NCBI RefSeq assembly: GCF_000021945.1
Contig: NC_011831.1
Span: forward strand, 2,307,353 to 2,371,352
Direction: 5' to 3'
Length of the DNA stretch: 64,000 nt
Origin: Chloroflexus aggregans DSM 9485
GTDB lineage: Bacteria > Chloroflexota > Chloroflexia > Chloroflexales > Chloroflexaceae
Positions 51,663-59,793 of this stretch are shown in pieces. The notes below the pieces were generated by a model that was not told the DNA's origin, ran no database searches, and saw only the letters and a program-made list of their open reading frames with translations. The translations under genes and the position numbers were made by a program. Each line of letters opens with the position of its first letter. Within the stretch, counting starts at the first letter, position 1.

Positions 51663-52187
51663 ATGCAGACTCGACTAACGCGCAGCAGCACCGATAAAAT
51701 GATCGGCGGCATTTGTGGTGGATTAGCCCGCTACTTTAGCGTCGATCCGGTTATCGTCCGCCTCATCTTTGTATTGGTCTTTTTCATCAACGGCATTAGT
51801 TTGCCGATCTATCTGGTGTTATGGATCATTATGCCGAAGGATACCCCGCCGCAACATCCATCCTTCACGTCAGGGGTAACGCCGCAGCCGCAAGAGATGT
51901 TTGTCGGTCAGGGCCAGGTGAGTGGGCAAGCACGAGTAGGCTATGCCCCTAATCCCGGCTATCGGTTTGATCCGCTCACCGGTCAACCGATCGAAGGACC
52001 GGCCACCGGCGAGACGGTGCAATTAGGACCGGCGACACCGCGCCGACGCAATTGGAGCTTATTGGGAATGATTCTGATCGGAGTGGGCGGGATCATTATC
52101 CTCGAGCAAATGGGGGTTAATCTCTCGTTACTCTTCCCGGTGTTGATGATTATTGCGGGTTTCGTACTCTTGCGACGGGCACGGTAG
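51663..52187 (+). CDS. PspC-domain membrane protein
   Basis: A 174-residue membrane protein with an N-terminal PspC domain: RLTRSSTDKMIGGICGGLARYF, then PVIVRLIFVLVFFINGI and YLVLWIIMP. A Gly/Pro/Gln-rich linker leads to two C-terminal hydrophobic segments (LLGMILIGVGGIIILEQMG, LLFPVLMIIAGFVLL). PspC proteins sense or buffer membrane stress. GGAAGGAG lies before the ATG at 51663, favouring it over the frame start at 51627. No PspA gene is adjacent. A hairpin overlaps the stop codon. Confidence 0.92.
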   Translation: MQTRLTRSSTDKMIGGICGGLARYFSVDPVIVRLIFVLVFFINGISLPIYLVLWIIMPKDTPPQHPSFTSGVTPQPQEMFVGQGQVSGQARVGYAPNPGYRFDPLTGQPIEGPATGETVQLGPATPRRRNWSLLGMILIGVGGIIILEQMGVNLSLLFPVLMIIAGFVLLRRAR

Positions 52188-52211
52188 GGGCTTTGCGATA
52201 ACGAAGCCCCT
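52186..52211. terminator. Hairpin at the end of the PspC gene
   Basis: AGGGGCTT (52186-52193) pairs with AAGCCCCT (52204-52211), between converging genes; no T tract. Confidence 0.5.
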
Positions 52212-52220
52212 CCCCAATTC

Positions 52221-53054
52221 CTACCGCGCTCCCCCAGCAATCAGTGCAATCACAACGGCGATAAGCGCCCCCCCCAATGAGCTGATCAAGTTCACCAGAT
52301 CGTTATCCATCCAGCGCCAGCCGCGCAAAAAGCGATTGGGTGTGCCATCACGGGCAATGCGGCGCTCGGTTTCCCGTCCGTCAGGATAGACGTAAATCGC
52401 CTGTACCGTTGCGCCGAGCAGACTATCGAACAAGGCACCGCCCAAACCACCGATGACGCCGGCGATGATCATCCACCATGGCGGAGAGCTATCCTGCGCG
52501 ACCAGAAGATTGAGCAGAAACATCGTCATCCCGATCAACAACCCGCCGGCTGCTGCGGCTGAGGTACCCATGAGCGTCACGCCACCCGATGTGCCCGGTG
52601 GCACCGGTTGGCCGGTGGTAATCAAACGTGGCTGATGAGGACTCAGCACACCTAACTCGGTAGCCCATGTATCGGCGGTAACGGTAGCCATCAGCCCAAC
52701 AAAGGCGGCCAATAACCACCACGGCTGACCGCTCAGTGCATATGCCACAGCACAGAGTGCGCCGAGTCCGCCGTTGGCGATGGTCTGGAAGAAATCACGT
52801 CGGCCACCTTTGGAAAACTTCTCAGCAGCCCGCCGCTCTTTAATCGATTCTTTGTAGTGCGATAGGACACTACTCGTCACAAAAAACACGATTAGGGTCA
52901 ATCCCCACGGCCAGCCCCCAAAACCAAATGTTAGCGTACCCACTAACACAGCCCCTACCCAACCACTTTCGCTCAGGGAACGACGGGCAAATGCCACACC
53001 ACCGATAGCGATACTGAGCACAAACCCGAGGCCGATCTGTACAAGGTCGATCAT
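52221..53054 (-). CDS. DUF92 family membrane protein (TMEM19-like)
   Basis: A 277-residue polytopic membrane protein of the DUF92 family. It has GGVAFARRSLSESGWVGAVLVG, GWPWGLTLIVFFVTSSVLSHYK, TIANGGLGALCAVAY, ATVTADTWATELG and GGALFDSLLGATVQAIYV. Some plant and cyanobacterial homologues are annotated as phytol or farnesol kinases (VTE6), so a prenol kinase role is possible in a phototroph but not shown. The ATG at 53054 has GGAAGAG upstream; the frame to 53105 lies in the terminator region. Its promoter overlaps the previous gene's terminator. Confidence 0.9.
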   Translation of the reverse strand: MIDLVQIGLGFVLSIAIGGVAFARRSLSESGWVGAVLVGTLTFGFGGWPWGLTLIVFFVTSSVLSHYKESIKERRAAEKFSKGGRRDFFQTIANGGLGALCAVAYALSGQPWWLLAAFVGLMATVTADTWATELGVLSPHQPRLITTGQPVPPGTSGGVTLMGTSAAAAGGLLIGMTMFLLNLLVAQDSSPPWWMIIAGVIGGLGGALFDSLLGATVQAIYVYPDGRETERRIARDGTPNRFLRGWRWMDNDLVNLISSLGGALIAVVIALIAGGAR

Positions 53055-53083
53055 ACTCTTCCCCGCCTCAGCGCCTAAACGGC

Positions 53084-53121
53084 AAAAAGATCGCAGAGCA
53101 CCCACTGGGATGCTCTGCGAT
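53084..53121 (-). terminator. Terminator of the SRPBCC gene, overlapping the DUF92 promoter
   Basis: A perfect 11-bp stem (53090-53100 with 53111-53121), then C and five Ts on the minus strand (53088-53084). Confidence 0.85.
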
Positions 53122-53128
53122 TATACCA
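53120..53128 (-). promoter_or_regulatory. Extended -10 promoter of DUF92 gene inside the terminator
   Basis: TGG-TATAAT on the minus strand, predicted start near 53113. Two of its bases belong to the terminator stem. Confidence 0.6.
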
Positions 53129-53148
53129 GAGACAGGAGAGGTGATGAG

Positions 53149-53622
53149 TTAGGCAGCGGCTCGGACTGACAGGGATTGCCGAGTATGACGAGCCACACCG
53201 CGGAGGGCAGTCTCGAGATCGGCACCCAGCATGTCGGCAACCGTCTTCTCGGGCACAAACGATGCCATCATGCCGAGCATCGGCGCAAGGTCAATGCCCA
53301 TAACCACTTGTAAGTCGGTGCCGTTGACCGCCTGGCTGAGCACCCAGCGCGTTTCAACCGGCAACGGAGTGCGCACGATAAAGACAATCTCTCGGTTGTC
53401 TTGCCACGTCAGATCACCTTCGCAGCGAATGGTACCGAACAGACTACCCATCGACATGTACGTAATGAGACGAGCATGACGAGCGACATCATCTCGATCA
53501 AGCAGCTCAGTCTTCTGCACGCGCGGCAAAATCTTGCTGATGAGTTCGGGGTTGGCCAGCGTGGTAAATACTTGCTCTGGGGTGACACCCTCTATATGGC
53601 AGCGGCGGCCTACTTTAATCAT
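53149..53622 (-). CDS. SRPBCC-fold (START-like) protein
   Basis: A 157-residue protein of the polyketide cyclase/CoxG-like SRPBCC group. It has VGRRCHIEGVTPEQVFTTLANPEL at the N-terminus, a central beta sheet (EIVFIVRTPLPVETRWVL) and a C-terminal helix (DMLGADLETALRGVARHTRQ). Such proteins bind a hydrophobic ligand; no catalytic residue is identifiable. AGGAG lies before the ATG at 53622, and the strong promoter at 53665-53693 excludes the longer frame to 53682. A perfect 10-bp dyad sits just upstream of the promoter, suggesting repression or activation. Confidence 0.85.
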   Translation of the reverse strand: MIKVGRRCHIEGVTPEQVFTTLANPELISKILPRVQKTELLDRDDVARHARLITYMSMGSLFGTIRCEGDLTWQDNREIVFIVRTPLPVETRWVLSQAVNGTDLQVVMGIDLAPMLGMMASFVPEKTVADMLGADLETALRGVARHTRQSLSVRAAA

Positions 53623-53664
53623 GGGAAACTCCTGTCTCTGTTTTGTCAATACTTTGCACAAATC

Positions 53665-53693
53665 ATCATAGCATCTATGCACAGGAATGTCAA
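53665..53693 (-). promoter_or_regulatory. Consensus sigma-70 promoter of the SRPBCC gene
   Basis: On the minus strand TTGACA (53688-53693), 17 nt, TATGAT (53665-53670) with TGC just before it. Confidence 0.8.
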
Positions 53694-53707
53694 TAGTTGC
53701 AGAGAGA

Positions 53708-53731
53708 AATTGGTCGAGAAATCGACCAATT
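53708..53731. promoter_or_regulatory. Perfect 10-bp dyad upstream of the SRPBCC promoter
   Basis: AATTGGTCGA (53708-53717), GAAA, TCGACCAATT (53722-53731). It ends 15 bp from the -35 box. It could be an operator, or, if transcribed from the upstream MFS gene, a stable GAAA-capped RNA hairpin. Confidence 0.65.
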
Positions 53732-53900
53732 GCAGCAAATGGTCAATGTAGATACGTGGGGGGATGTTATTGGATCGTTGGGAATACCGGAGGAATGTGG
53801 TAAGCAATGGCGAATAGGGTAGGAACGTCAGGTGTCACACAGAAATGATGGGCTACCATTGCCGACAATCACGCTCATGTCGAGATCGGTTGGCTTCCGA

Positions 53901-55169
53901 TCACGCCACCGATTCGGGATCGACCACCCGATGTTGCCGACCATCAGCCCACCGCATCAGGCCAAATGCACTCAACGCCAGGACCGCAAAACCCAATGCC
54001 AGCGGGGTAATCGTACCGTTATAGGCCTGTCCGATGATGGTGGCAATCGGAATGGCCACAAACGTCGAGAGTGAGCCGACCACCGCAGCGCCGGTACCGG
54101 CAACATGACCGAGTGGTTCCATCGCCATCGCATTCATATTGCCAAACAAAATACCAAGGCAAAAGAAACTCGGCATCAGTGCTGCCATCAATACCCAGAG
54201 CGAGGGTTGACCATGCGTCACCACGGCAATGCCTGCCAGCGTGATCGTCAGCCCGATCAGGACGAGCAAGGCATTGCCGATGAGCGAGCGCATCCCGTAA
54301 CGCATCACTAACCGTCCGTTGACGAATGATGCTAAGCCGATGGCCAGCGCGTTCCCGGCAAAAAACAACGGGAAGAGGGTCCCTAAAGCGTACTGTTCTT
54401 GGAAAATCTGCTGGGCAGAGCTTAGATAACTTTGGAGAATCGCCGAAATCACGCCGGCCATTAACGTATACCCAAGCGCTATCGGGTGACTCACCACTTC
54501 GCGAAATGCTCGGCCAATTCGCTGCGGCGATAGCGGTGTCCGTTGGGCTGCCGGTAGTGTTTCCGGTTGGCGCAGACCAAACCAGAGCAACGAAACAATA
54601 CCTAACACGAGGAGCGTGACGAAGAGCATCCGCCAAGCCGCTACAAGCAGGATAGCCTGACCTACTGCCGGCGCGATGATCGGTACAATGATGAACACGA
54701 CCATAATGAACGACATCACCCGCGCCATTGCTCGCCCGCTGAAACGGTCCCGAATCAGGGCCATCGAGACGCCTCGTGGCCCGGCCACGCCTAGACCTTG
54801 TAACAGGCGACCGGCCAGCATCATCGGAAAGTTGATAGCGATTATGGTGAGCACAGAGCCGATAATGAAGACGGTAAAGCCGAGATAGATGGCGGCTTTG
54901 CGGCCAATGCTGTCAGAGAGCGGACCGTAGAGCAGTTGGCCGATCGCTAAGCCGACAAACACCATCGTTACCACCAACTGATTGGCATTGGCGTGAGGTG
55001 CGCCGAGTTCGTGCCCGATACTACTCAGTGCCGGTAACATCAGATCAATCGACATCGCCACCAGCGAAGTCATCAGTGCCATCATCGCGATAAATTCACC
55101 CATCCGTGGGCTAGATTGAGATGGTAACGTTGACATATTCGGCATGACCTGATCGATGAGATATTGCAT
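53901..55169 (-). CDS. MFS exporter, Bcr/CflA (DHA1) family
   Basis: A 422-residue 12-TM drug or metabolite exporter. It has MMALMTSLVAMSIDLMLPALSSIG in TM1, LLYGPLSDSIGRKAAIYLGF (motif A), LQGLGVAGPRGVSMALIRDRFSGRAMARVMSF (the Bcr/CflA signature) and a 12-helix pattern. It would export a small molecule by proton antiport; the natural substrate is not predictable. GGAGCGTA precedes the ATG at 55169. Monocistronic, divergent from the GNAT gene. Confidence 0.93.
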   Translation of the reverse strand: MQYLIDQVMPNMSTLPSQSSPRMGEFIAMMALMTSLVAMSIDLMLPALSSIGHELGAPHANANQLVVTMVFVGLAIGQLLYGPLSDSIGRKAAIYLGFTVFIIGSVLTIIAINFPMMLAGRLLQGLGVAGPRGVSMALIRDRFSGRAMARVMSFIMVVFIIVPIIAPAVGQAILLVAAWRMLFVTLLVLGIVSLLWFGLRQPETLPAAQRTPLSPQRIGRAFREVVSHPIALGYTLMAGVISAILQSYLSSAQQIFQEQYALGTLFPLFFAGNALAIGLASFVNGRLVMRYGMRSLIGNALLVLIGLTITLAGIAVVTHGQPSLWVLMAALMPSFFCLGILFGNMNAMAMEPLGHVAGTGAAVVGSLSTFVAIPIATIIGQAYNGTITPLALGFAVLALSAFGLMRWADGRQHRVVDPESVA

Positions 55170-55383
55170 TACGCTCCATTATCTCGGTTTTCGTGGTTTT
55201 TGACAAGTCAATCATCGTTTACGCAATGGTTTGGTGAAGACACCGGCGCAATCGCACTGACCAATCGTCGGCACCACCGACGGTCTGTATCCAACAGCGG
55301 TTGCTATTGTGCAGATGGTCGAACGCCGCTATCATGCATCAAGTCAGCTAAACATCGTGTACGCTACGAGTTGAGAACATCCG

Positions 55384-55854
55384 ATGCAACCTATTGAACT
55401 CCGCCCGGCACAACCCGGTGATACACCACTATTACGACAGATTGCAGTCGCGGCGAAAAGCTATTGGGGGTACCCTGCTTCGCTCATTGCCCAATGGGCG
55501 GCGACGCCTATCATCACCCCGGCAGCGATGGCACGTGATCGAGTATGCCTTGCTGCGTGTGCGGGAACTCCGATCGGCTGGTACCGGTTAGCCCTTGATC
55601 GGTCACCGGCGTGGCTCGACGATCTGTGGGTCATACCGGCGTGGATCGGTCGCGGCGTGGGTCGGTTGCTGTTATCTGATGCGATTGCGGCTTGTCGCGC
55701 TCGTGGTATCGCCCAGATGGAACTCGAGGCCGATCCGAATGCACTCGGTTTTTACCTTCGTATGGGTGGCGTGGTGATTGGTGAGCGGATCTCAGAATGG
55801 AATCGACCGGTGCCGTTGGTACGGTTGGATCTACCATCGGATACGTTGAGCTAA
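55384..55854 (+). CDS. GNAT-family N-acetyltransferase
   Basis: A 156-residue acetyl-CoA-dependent acyltransferase. It begins IELRPAQPGDTPLLRQIA and has the CoA-binding region LDDLWVIPAWIGRGVGRLLL (the R/Q-x-x-G-x-G/A signature as GRGVGR) and MELEADPNALGFYLRMGG. The acceptor is unknown. It converges on the glycosyltransferase gene with 7 nt between stops. Confidence 0.9.
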   Translation: MQPIELRPAQPGDTPLLRQIAVAAKSYWGYPASLIAQWAATPIITPAAMARDRVCLAACAGTPIGWYRLALDRSPAWLDDLWVIPAWIGRGVGRLLLSDAIAACRARGIAQMELEADPNALGFYLRMGGVVIGERISEWNRPVPLVRLDLPSDTLS

Positions 55855-55861
55855 ACCCTGG

Positions 55862-56530
55862 TTATGGGTGTTTTGGGTACAGATTACGCAACAACGTCTC
55901 AAGCAGCGGTCGGCTGTACGGCAGCGGAGCTGGATCGGCGCGCAACCGATGGAGATCGGCGATAGTATCGATGTCGTACCACGGTTCGATCAGGGCTGCG
56001 CCTAAACCCAGCCGTTCGGCGACAGCAAGGGTATCGCGCAGGACGGTGGGCGTGCTCATGATCACCTCGGTGAAAAGAGATGGAGCAATCCGGCGCAAGC
56101 CGACCAGATAGTAGCCACCATCGTCTGCCGGCCCCAAGACCAGATCGGCGCCGCGTTCAAGCTCGGCCAAGGCTTGCCCGATCAAGGTTGGTGGTAGGCT
56201 GGGGCTATCGCTGCCGATGACCACGACTGCCGATGTACCTTCTGCTAACAGCTCAGTGGTGATTGCTGCCAGGCGCTCACCTAGATCACGACCAATCTGA
56301 GGGCGACGGGCGATGTCGGGCGCAAGAGCTGCAAAGTACTCGGCGGCATCGGTGGGGGCGTAGGCAATCAGCGATCGTGTGTTTGGTACAGTGCGCATCA
56401 TCGCCACCAAATCGCGCAAAAACAGTTCATACAGCGATGCAGCCTGTGTTGCCGTCAACGGTGGACACAGGCGTGTATTGACGCGACCTGGTTCAGGGCG
56501 CCGGGCCATCATCACGAGGGTTGGTAACAT
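55862..56530 (-). CDS. TIGR04282-type glycosyltransferase (arsenosugar-associated)
   Basis: A 222-residue DUF2064/TIGR04282 nucleotidyl- or glycosyltransferase-like protein. It has LVMMARRPEPGRVNTRLCPPLT at the start, then VVVIGSDSPSLPPTLIGQAL, GADLVLGPADDGGYYLVGL and WYDIDTIADLHRLRA near the end. In many bacteria this family is encoded next to the radical-SAM enzyme ArsS and is named for arsenosugar biosynthesis. Here the adjacent upstream DNA holds a decayed ArsS gene, so this intact gene may be a leftover or serve another acceptor. The ATG at 56530 is 3 nt past the end of the decayed frame. Confidence 0.88.
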   Translation of the reverse strand: MLPTLVMMARRPEPGRVNTRLCPPLTATQAASLYELFLRDLVAMMRTVPNTRSLIAYAPTDAAEYFAALAPDIARRPQIGRDLGERLAAITTELLAEGTSAVVVIGSDSPSLPPTLIGQALAELERGADLVLGPADDGGYYLVGLRRIAPSLFTEVIMSTPTVLRDTLAVAERLGLGAALIEPWYDIDTIADLHRLRADPAPLPYSRPLLETLLRNLYPKHP

Positions 56531-56532
56531 GC

Positions 56533-57434
56533 TCACGGCGCGTTGATCGCTGTTCGGGTTGGACCGATTGCGTTGGTGCATACGTAACCGTGCTCAGGAG
56601 TACGAATATTTGGATTGCGGTCGATCAGATCGGTGAGCGAGATATTACCGATTGTTTGTGACAGCACCAGAGAGTGTGCATCTTCGTACAGCCGACATCC
56701 TACCATGCCAAGCGGGTTGTTCGGTATAGTCAACCCGTAACCGTTGCCGGCTTAAACGACTGCACCGGTCATTCCAGATAGTCGTTGAGTTGTCCACACT
56801 TGTGCAAAAGCCAGATAAGGACCGATCGGCATATTCATCAGCGTACAAAGCCGGTTGAAGACAATACCGTAGTGTCGGCTCGTTCGTGGCGCCGGTGCGT
56901 TTCGAGAACGACGTGAAGTTCGGCCAGGCGTGAACCGGTCGCGTCGGTGATCACGTGAGTTGCAGTCCGCTGTCGAGTTGACCATCATCCAACGTATGCA
57001 CCTCCCTGGCAGAGACACCTTCGCTGCGTTGACCATCGGTGTTGGCGGGAGCGGGGACGAGTCAACAGGTGACGATCTCGACATGCGGTTCGGCAAAGAA
57101 GCGCGGTGCGCATTGCCAGGTTGCAGTGGTCGATCACGTGACGACTTAACTCACCTGCCTGCTACACCATCTCGGTCGAAGCGCGCGTCATCTTTGGCGT
57201 CATCATCGCTCTGCGGTTGGGGTCGTCGGCGACATTGCAGTGGTGGCAGGGTTGGTTGCCGCGTCGTCCGACATTGATCTGCAACACCTCCATCCGATCC
57301 CCGACACGCCGCAGCGCCACCCCATTGGCTGCTTGGGTGGCGATCCATAGTGGTACCGGAATGTTGGCAAAGAGACGCAATTGCGCGCGGGGGTGGGCGA
57401 GCGGATCATTTGGCGTCGGACGAATTGCTGCCAT
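56533..57434 (-). pseudogene. arsS: Decayed ArsS-type radical SAM gene
   Basis: Pieces of one protein lie in order but in different frames on the minus strand. First (57434-57162) comes MEVLQINVGRRGNQPCHHCN, matching the ArsS radical-SAM site, but the first Cys of CX3CX2C is Gly. After a stop and an apparent deletion of the DITGGAPE region comes HVIDHCNLAMRT (near 57140-57105), then shifted FFAEPHVEIVTC and a stop (near 57103-57066). Next is IVFNRLCTLMNMPIGPYL (near 56868-56815) and finally GCRLYEDAHSLV, NISLTDLID and EHGYVCT (56704-56560). Intact ArsS has ~330 residues. The multiple frameshifts, stops and the lost Cys make it non-functional. Confidence 0.8.
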
Positions 57435-57579
57435 CGGTGTTGAACCTCGCTATGGCACGTATAGCATTTGCAGAGGGAACGACGAGATATGATGTCAGGG
57501 AAACGGTCTTTTTTAGACTATTTTGAATGACATTTGTGTCGTTGTTCAACTACGCACGCAACAGTTCAGCAGAAATCCA

Positions 57580-59481
57580 TCACCCGGTGCCCCGTACAAA
57601 GATGTTTGGCCATGGTCGGAAGCGGGTAAAAAAGAGTTCCCGTTGCTCTTGGCCGTTGGCGTCGGTGATAATACGGTAAATCGAGATGTCGCGTCCGTTG
57701 CGTGCGACATCGGTTTGCCGGATGGTACCGCGTGGCAACGAGGGATCATCGACATAGACCGGCTCGCTCGGAGCACGTACTTCGTTACTGATGATCGGCC
57801 CCTCGATCCGTACCTCGCGTTTGGGTCGGGTACCGTAGAGTTGTACCACCAATACCTGCGCTTGCTCATCAATACTGGTCTGCATCAACAGCCAATACCC
57901 TGTGTCGTTGACGAATTTCAGGTCTTGGACACCGGTAAAAATAGCAGCATCCAAGCCTTGCCCGTCGCCATTGGGGCCAAGCCCAAACCGGTCATACCAA
58001 CTGATATAGAACGAGTGCGCGTGGCGTTCGGTGATCGGCAGGCCGGCCCAGAATGCGGCCCGGAAGACAGTGGTGCTAACCTGACAGACACCGCCGCCCC
58101 ATTCGAGTTGGGTACGGTTGCCGATAATGGCATAACCCTCGACAAAGCCATTTTCGGCATTGACCTCACCAAGCTGACGGTTAAACGAAAACTCTTCGCC
58201 GGGCGCGATCAGGACACCGTTCATACGGGCAGCGCCGGCCCGAATGTTAGTAATGCGGTATGGTGCGGAGCCGGCGAAACTACTGCGCCCTTCGGCAACC
58301 AATTCGGCAATGCCGAGGCTATCGAGTGTGGCAGCCGTAATCCGTGGTTCGATACGGTCTATCGGCAACACGAGGGTCCGAGTGATCGGTGAGGGTTGCA
58401 TCAGCAGATCGGCAATTGCAGTGGCGGCATCGGCCTGCCGTAAGCGCCGGCCCGGCTGACCCTCGGCTACGATCCGTACTCGGCCATCACTGAAGCGGAG
58501 ACGTGGTTCGGCAGTACCGGTATCGATACTCTGGGCTAAGCCTTCGACTGCGCGGTTGAGCCGGTCTTGATTGACTTGTACCGTCAATTGACCGTCAACC
58601 GGCGTCACCTGCAACAACTCGGCAATTCGTTCAGGAGACCAGACGATGGTCTGATCTTCGACCACCAATTCCAACGGGCTACGCAGCAAGTTGACGGCGA
58701 TCTGTTGAGCGATCACCAGATCGGTATCATCGATCTGGGGTGCGAGCTGACGGGTTCGCACCGCCACCGTCTGTGGGCGGAGCTGCTGAATGGCAAGCAG
58801 TACATCGTTAGCCGTTGCATCGATCAGCAGTTGCGTTCCGGGTTGACTCGGTTGACCGATAACACGGGCATCGGCCAGACTGAGGACGGCATTGGCGGGC
58901 AACTGTTCAATCTGCGGTGCTATCCCCAGTAAGTAACGCTGAGTTTGGCTAAGATCAACCGACATGCGCAGTGGGAGGTCAATTCCTTTTTGCCACAGCA
59001 TCCACAGATCACCGATGCGGGTGAAGAGATCGCCACTGCGACCAAGCGCAAATGCACTGTTGACTACCCGTTCCAGGTCAAATGTTACCCCCAATTCGGT
59101 CAATGAGGGCTGCCAGGCGTAATCACGGAAAGTGAGTGTTACCGGCTGCTGTTCAAATGCACGATACCGCTGACGCAACGCAATGATGACCTCGGTGCGA
59201 TTACGTCCGCCGATTGGTTCGCCGTTGAGTGAGATACCGGGCAAAATGGTATTGGGGTAGATAAGGTCAACGGCATAGATCGCACCAACCGGCCCGATGA
59301 TCAGGACGAATAGCGCGAGTGCCAGCCACATCCAGCCGCGAGACCGGCGACGCAATGGACGGCGCGGACGTGGTCGGCGCGTCTCGGTAGCGGGTGAGTC
59401 CTCATGAGGGGTGAACCCACCCTTTGCCGCGCGACGGCGATAAATCGGCCCATATTCTGGATAGTAGCGATGATCAGGCAT
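57580..59481 (-). CDS. VanW-family membrane-anchored protein with peptidoglycan-binding-like domains
   Basis: A 633-residue protein. It has a basic cytosolic N-terminus (~1-50), one membrane helix (WMWLALALFVLIIGPVGAIYAV), two repeated PG_binding_4-like domains (GISLNGEPIGGRNRTEVIIAL, later PELVV-type strands and VEGQPGRRL) and a VanW domain (~430-560). The VanW signature is APGEEFSFNRQLGE, GGGVCQVSTTVFRAAFWAGLPITERHAHS and GLDAAIF. The C-terminal ~60 residues are beta-rich (REVRIEGPIISNEV). VanW proteins act at the cell wall, but their reaction is unknown. Its promoter (59517-59545) lies back to back with that of tRNA-Lys. Confidence 0.93.
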   Translation of the reverse strand: MPDHRYYPEYGPIYRRRAAKGGFTPHEDSPATETRRPRPRRPLRRRSRGWMWLALALFVLIIGPVGAIYAVDLIYPNTILPGISLNGEPIGGRNRTEVIIALRQRYRAFEQQPVTLTFRDYAWQPSLTELGVTFDLERVVNSAFALGRSGDLFTRIGDLWMLWQKGIDLPLRMSVDLSQTQRYLLGIAPQIEQLPANAVLSLADARVIGQPSQPGTQLLIDATANDVLLAIQQLRPQTVAVRTRQLAPQIDDTDLVIAQQIAVNLLRSPLELVVEDQTIVWSPERIAELLQVTPVDGQLTVQVNQDRLNRAVEGLAQSIDTGTAEPRLRFSDGRVRIVAEGQPGRRLRQADAATAIADLLMQPSPITRTLVLPIDRIEPRITAATLDSLGIAELVAEGRSSFAGSAPYRITNIRAGAARMNGVLIAPGEEFSFNRQLGEVNAENGFVEGYAIIGNRTQLEWGGGVCQVSTTVFRAAFWAGLPITERHAHSFYISWYDRFGLGPNGDGQGLDAAIFTGVQDLKFVNDTGYWLLMQTSIDEQAQVLVVQLYGTRPKREVRIEGPIISNEVRAPSEPVYVDDPSLPRGTIRQTDVARNGRDISIYRIITDANGQEQRELFFTRFRPWPNIFVRGTG

Positions 59482-59516
59482 AGTGAAGCGACGTTCCCCG
59501 ATGAATCACTATGCGC

Positions 59517-59545
59517 ATTGTACAAAACCTCGCCGTTGACGACAA
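59517..59545 (-). promoter_or_regulatory. Promoter of the VanW gene
   Basis: On the minus strand TTGTCG (59540-59545), 17 nt, TACAAT (59517-59522). Confidence 0.55.
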
Positions 59546-59546
59546 G

Positions 59547-59575
59547 TTGACAATTTGGGGCGGTTGTTGTATATT
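59547..59575 (+). promoter_or_regulatory. Consensus promoter of tRNA-Lys
   Basis: TTGACA (59547-59552), 17 nt, TATATT (59570-59575). Normal spacing puts the start at 59581-59583, on the first base of the mature tRNA. Confidence 0.85.
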
Positions 59576-59581
59576 TTCAGC

Positions 59582-59657
59582 GGGCCTCTAGCTCAATTGG
59601 CAGAGCAGTTGACTCTTAATCAATCGGTTGTGGGTTCGAGTCCCACGGGGCCCACCA
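59582..59657 (+). tRNA. tRNA-Lys (anticodon CTT)
   Basis: A full cloverleaf of 76 nt with encoded CCA. The acceptor GGGCCTC pairs with GGGGCCC. The D arm is GCTC...GAGC, the anticodon stem GTTGA/TCAAT encloses loop CTCTTAA (anticodon CTT), and the T arm is GTGGG-TTCGAGT-CCCAC. Confidence 0.98.
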
Positions 59658-59663
59658 CTGAAG

Positions 59664-59686
59664 CACCGGTACAAACCGGTGTTTTT
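59664..59686 (+). terminator. Terminator of tRNA-Lys
   Basis: CACCGGT (59664-59670), ACAA, ACCGGTG (59675-59681), then TTTTT. Confidence 0.9.
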
Positions 59687-59753
59687 CGTTTATCATCATC
59701 AGCGTCATATCGCTTGCCGGTAGATACCCGACTATACCGTCGGCAAACCGAAC

Positions 59754-59785
59754 AAAAAGAGCGACGTTGCGTTACAACGTCGCTC
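59754..59785 (-). terminator. Terminator of the M14 carboxypeptidase gene
   Basis: A perfect 11-bp stem, 59759-59769 with 59775-59785, 8 nt after the stop, followed by five Ts on the minus strand (59758-59754). Confidence 0.9.
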
Positions 59786-59793
59786 GGCCTGTC

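Noticed and set aside
57523-58392. A 289-codon plus-strand ORF
   Set aside because: It is antisense to the VanW gene, whose domain matches are clear; the plus-strand product has no family features or ribosome site.
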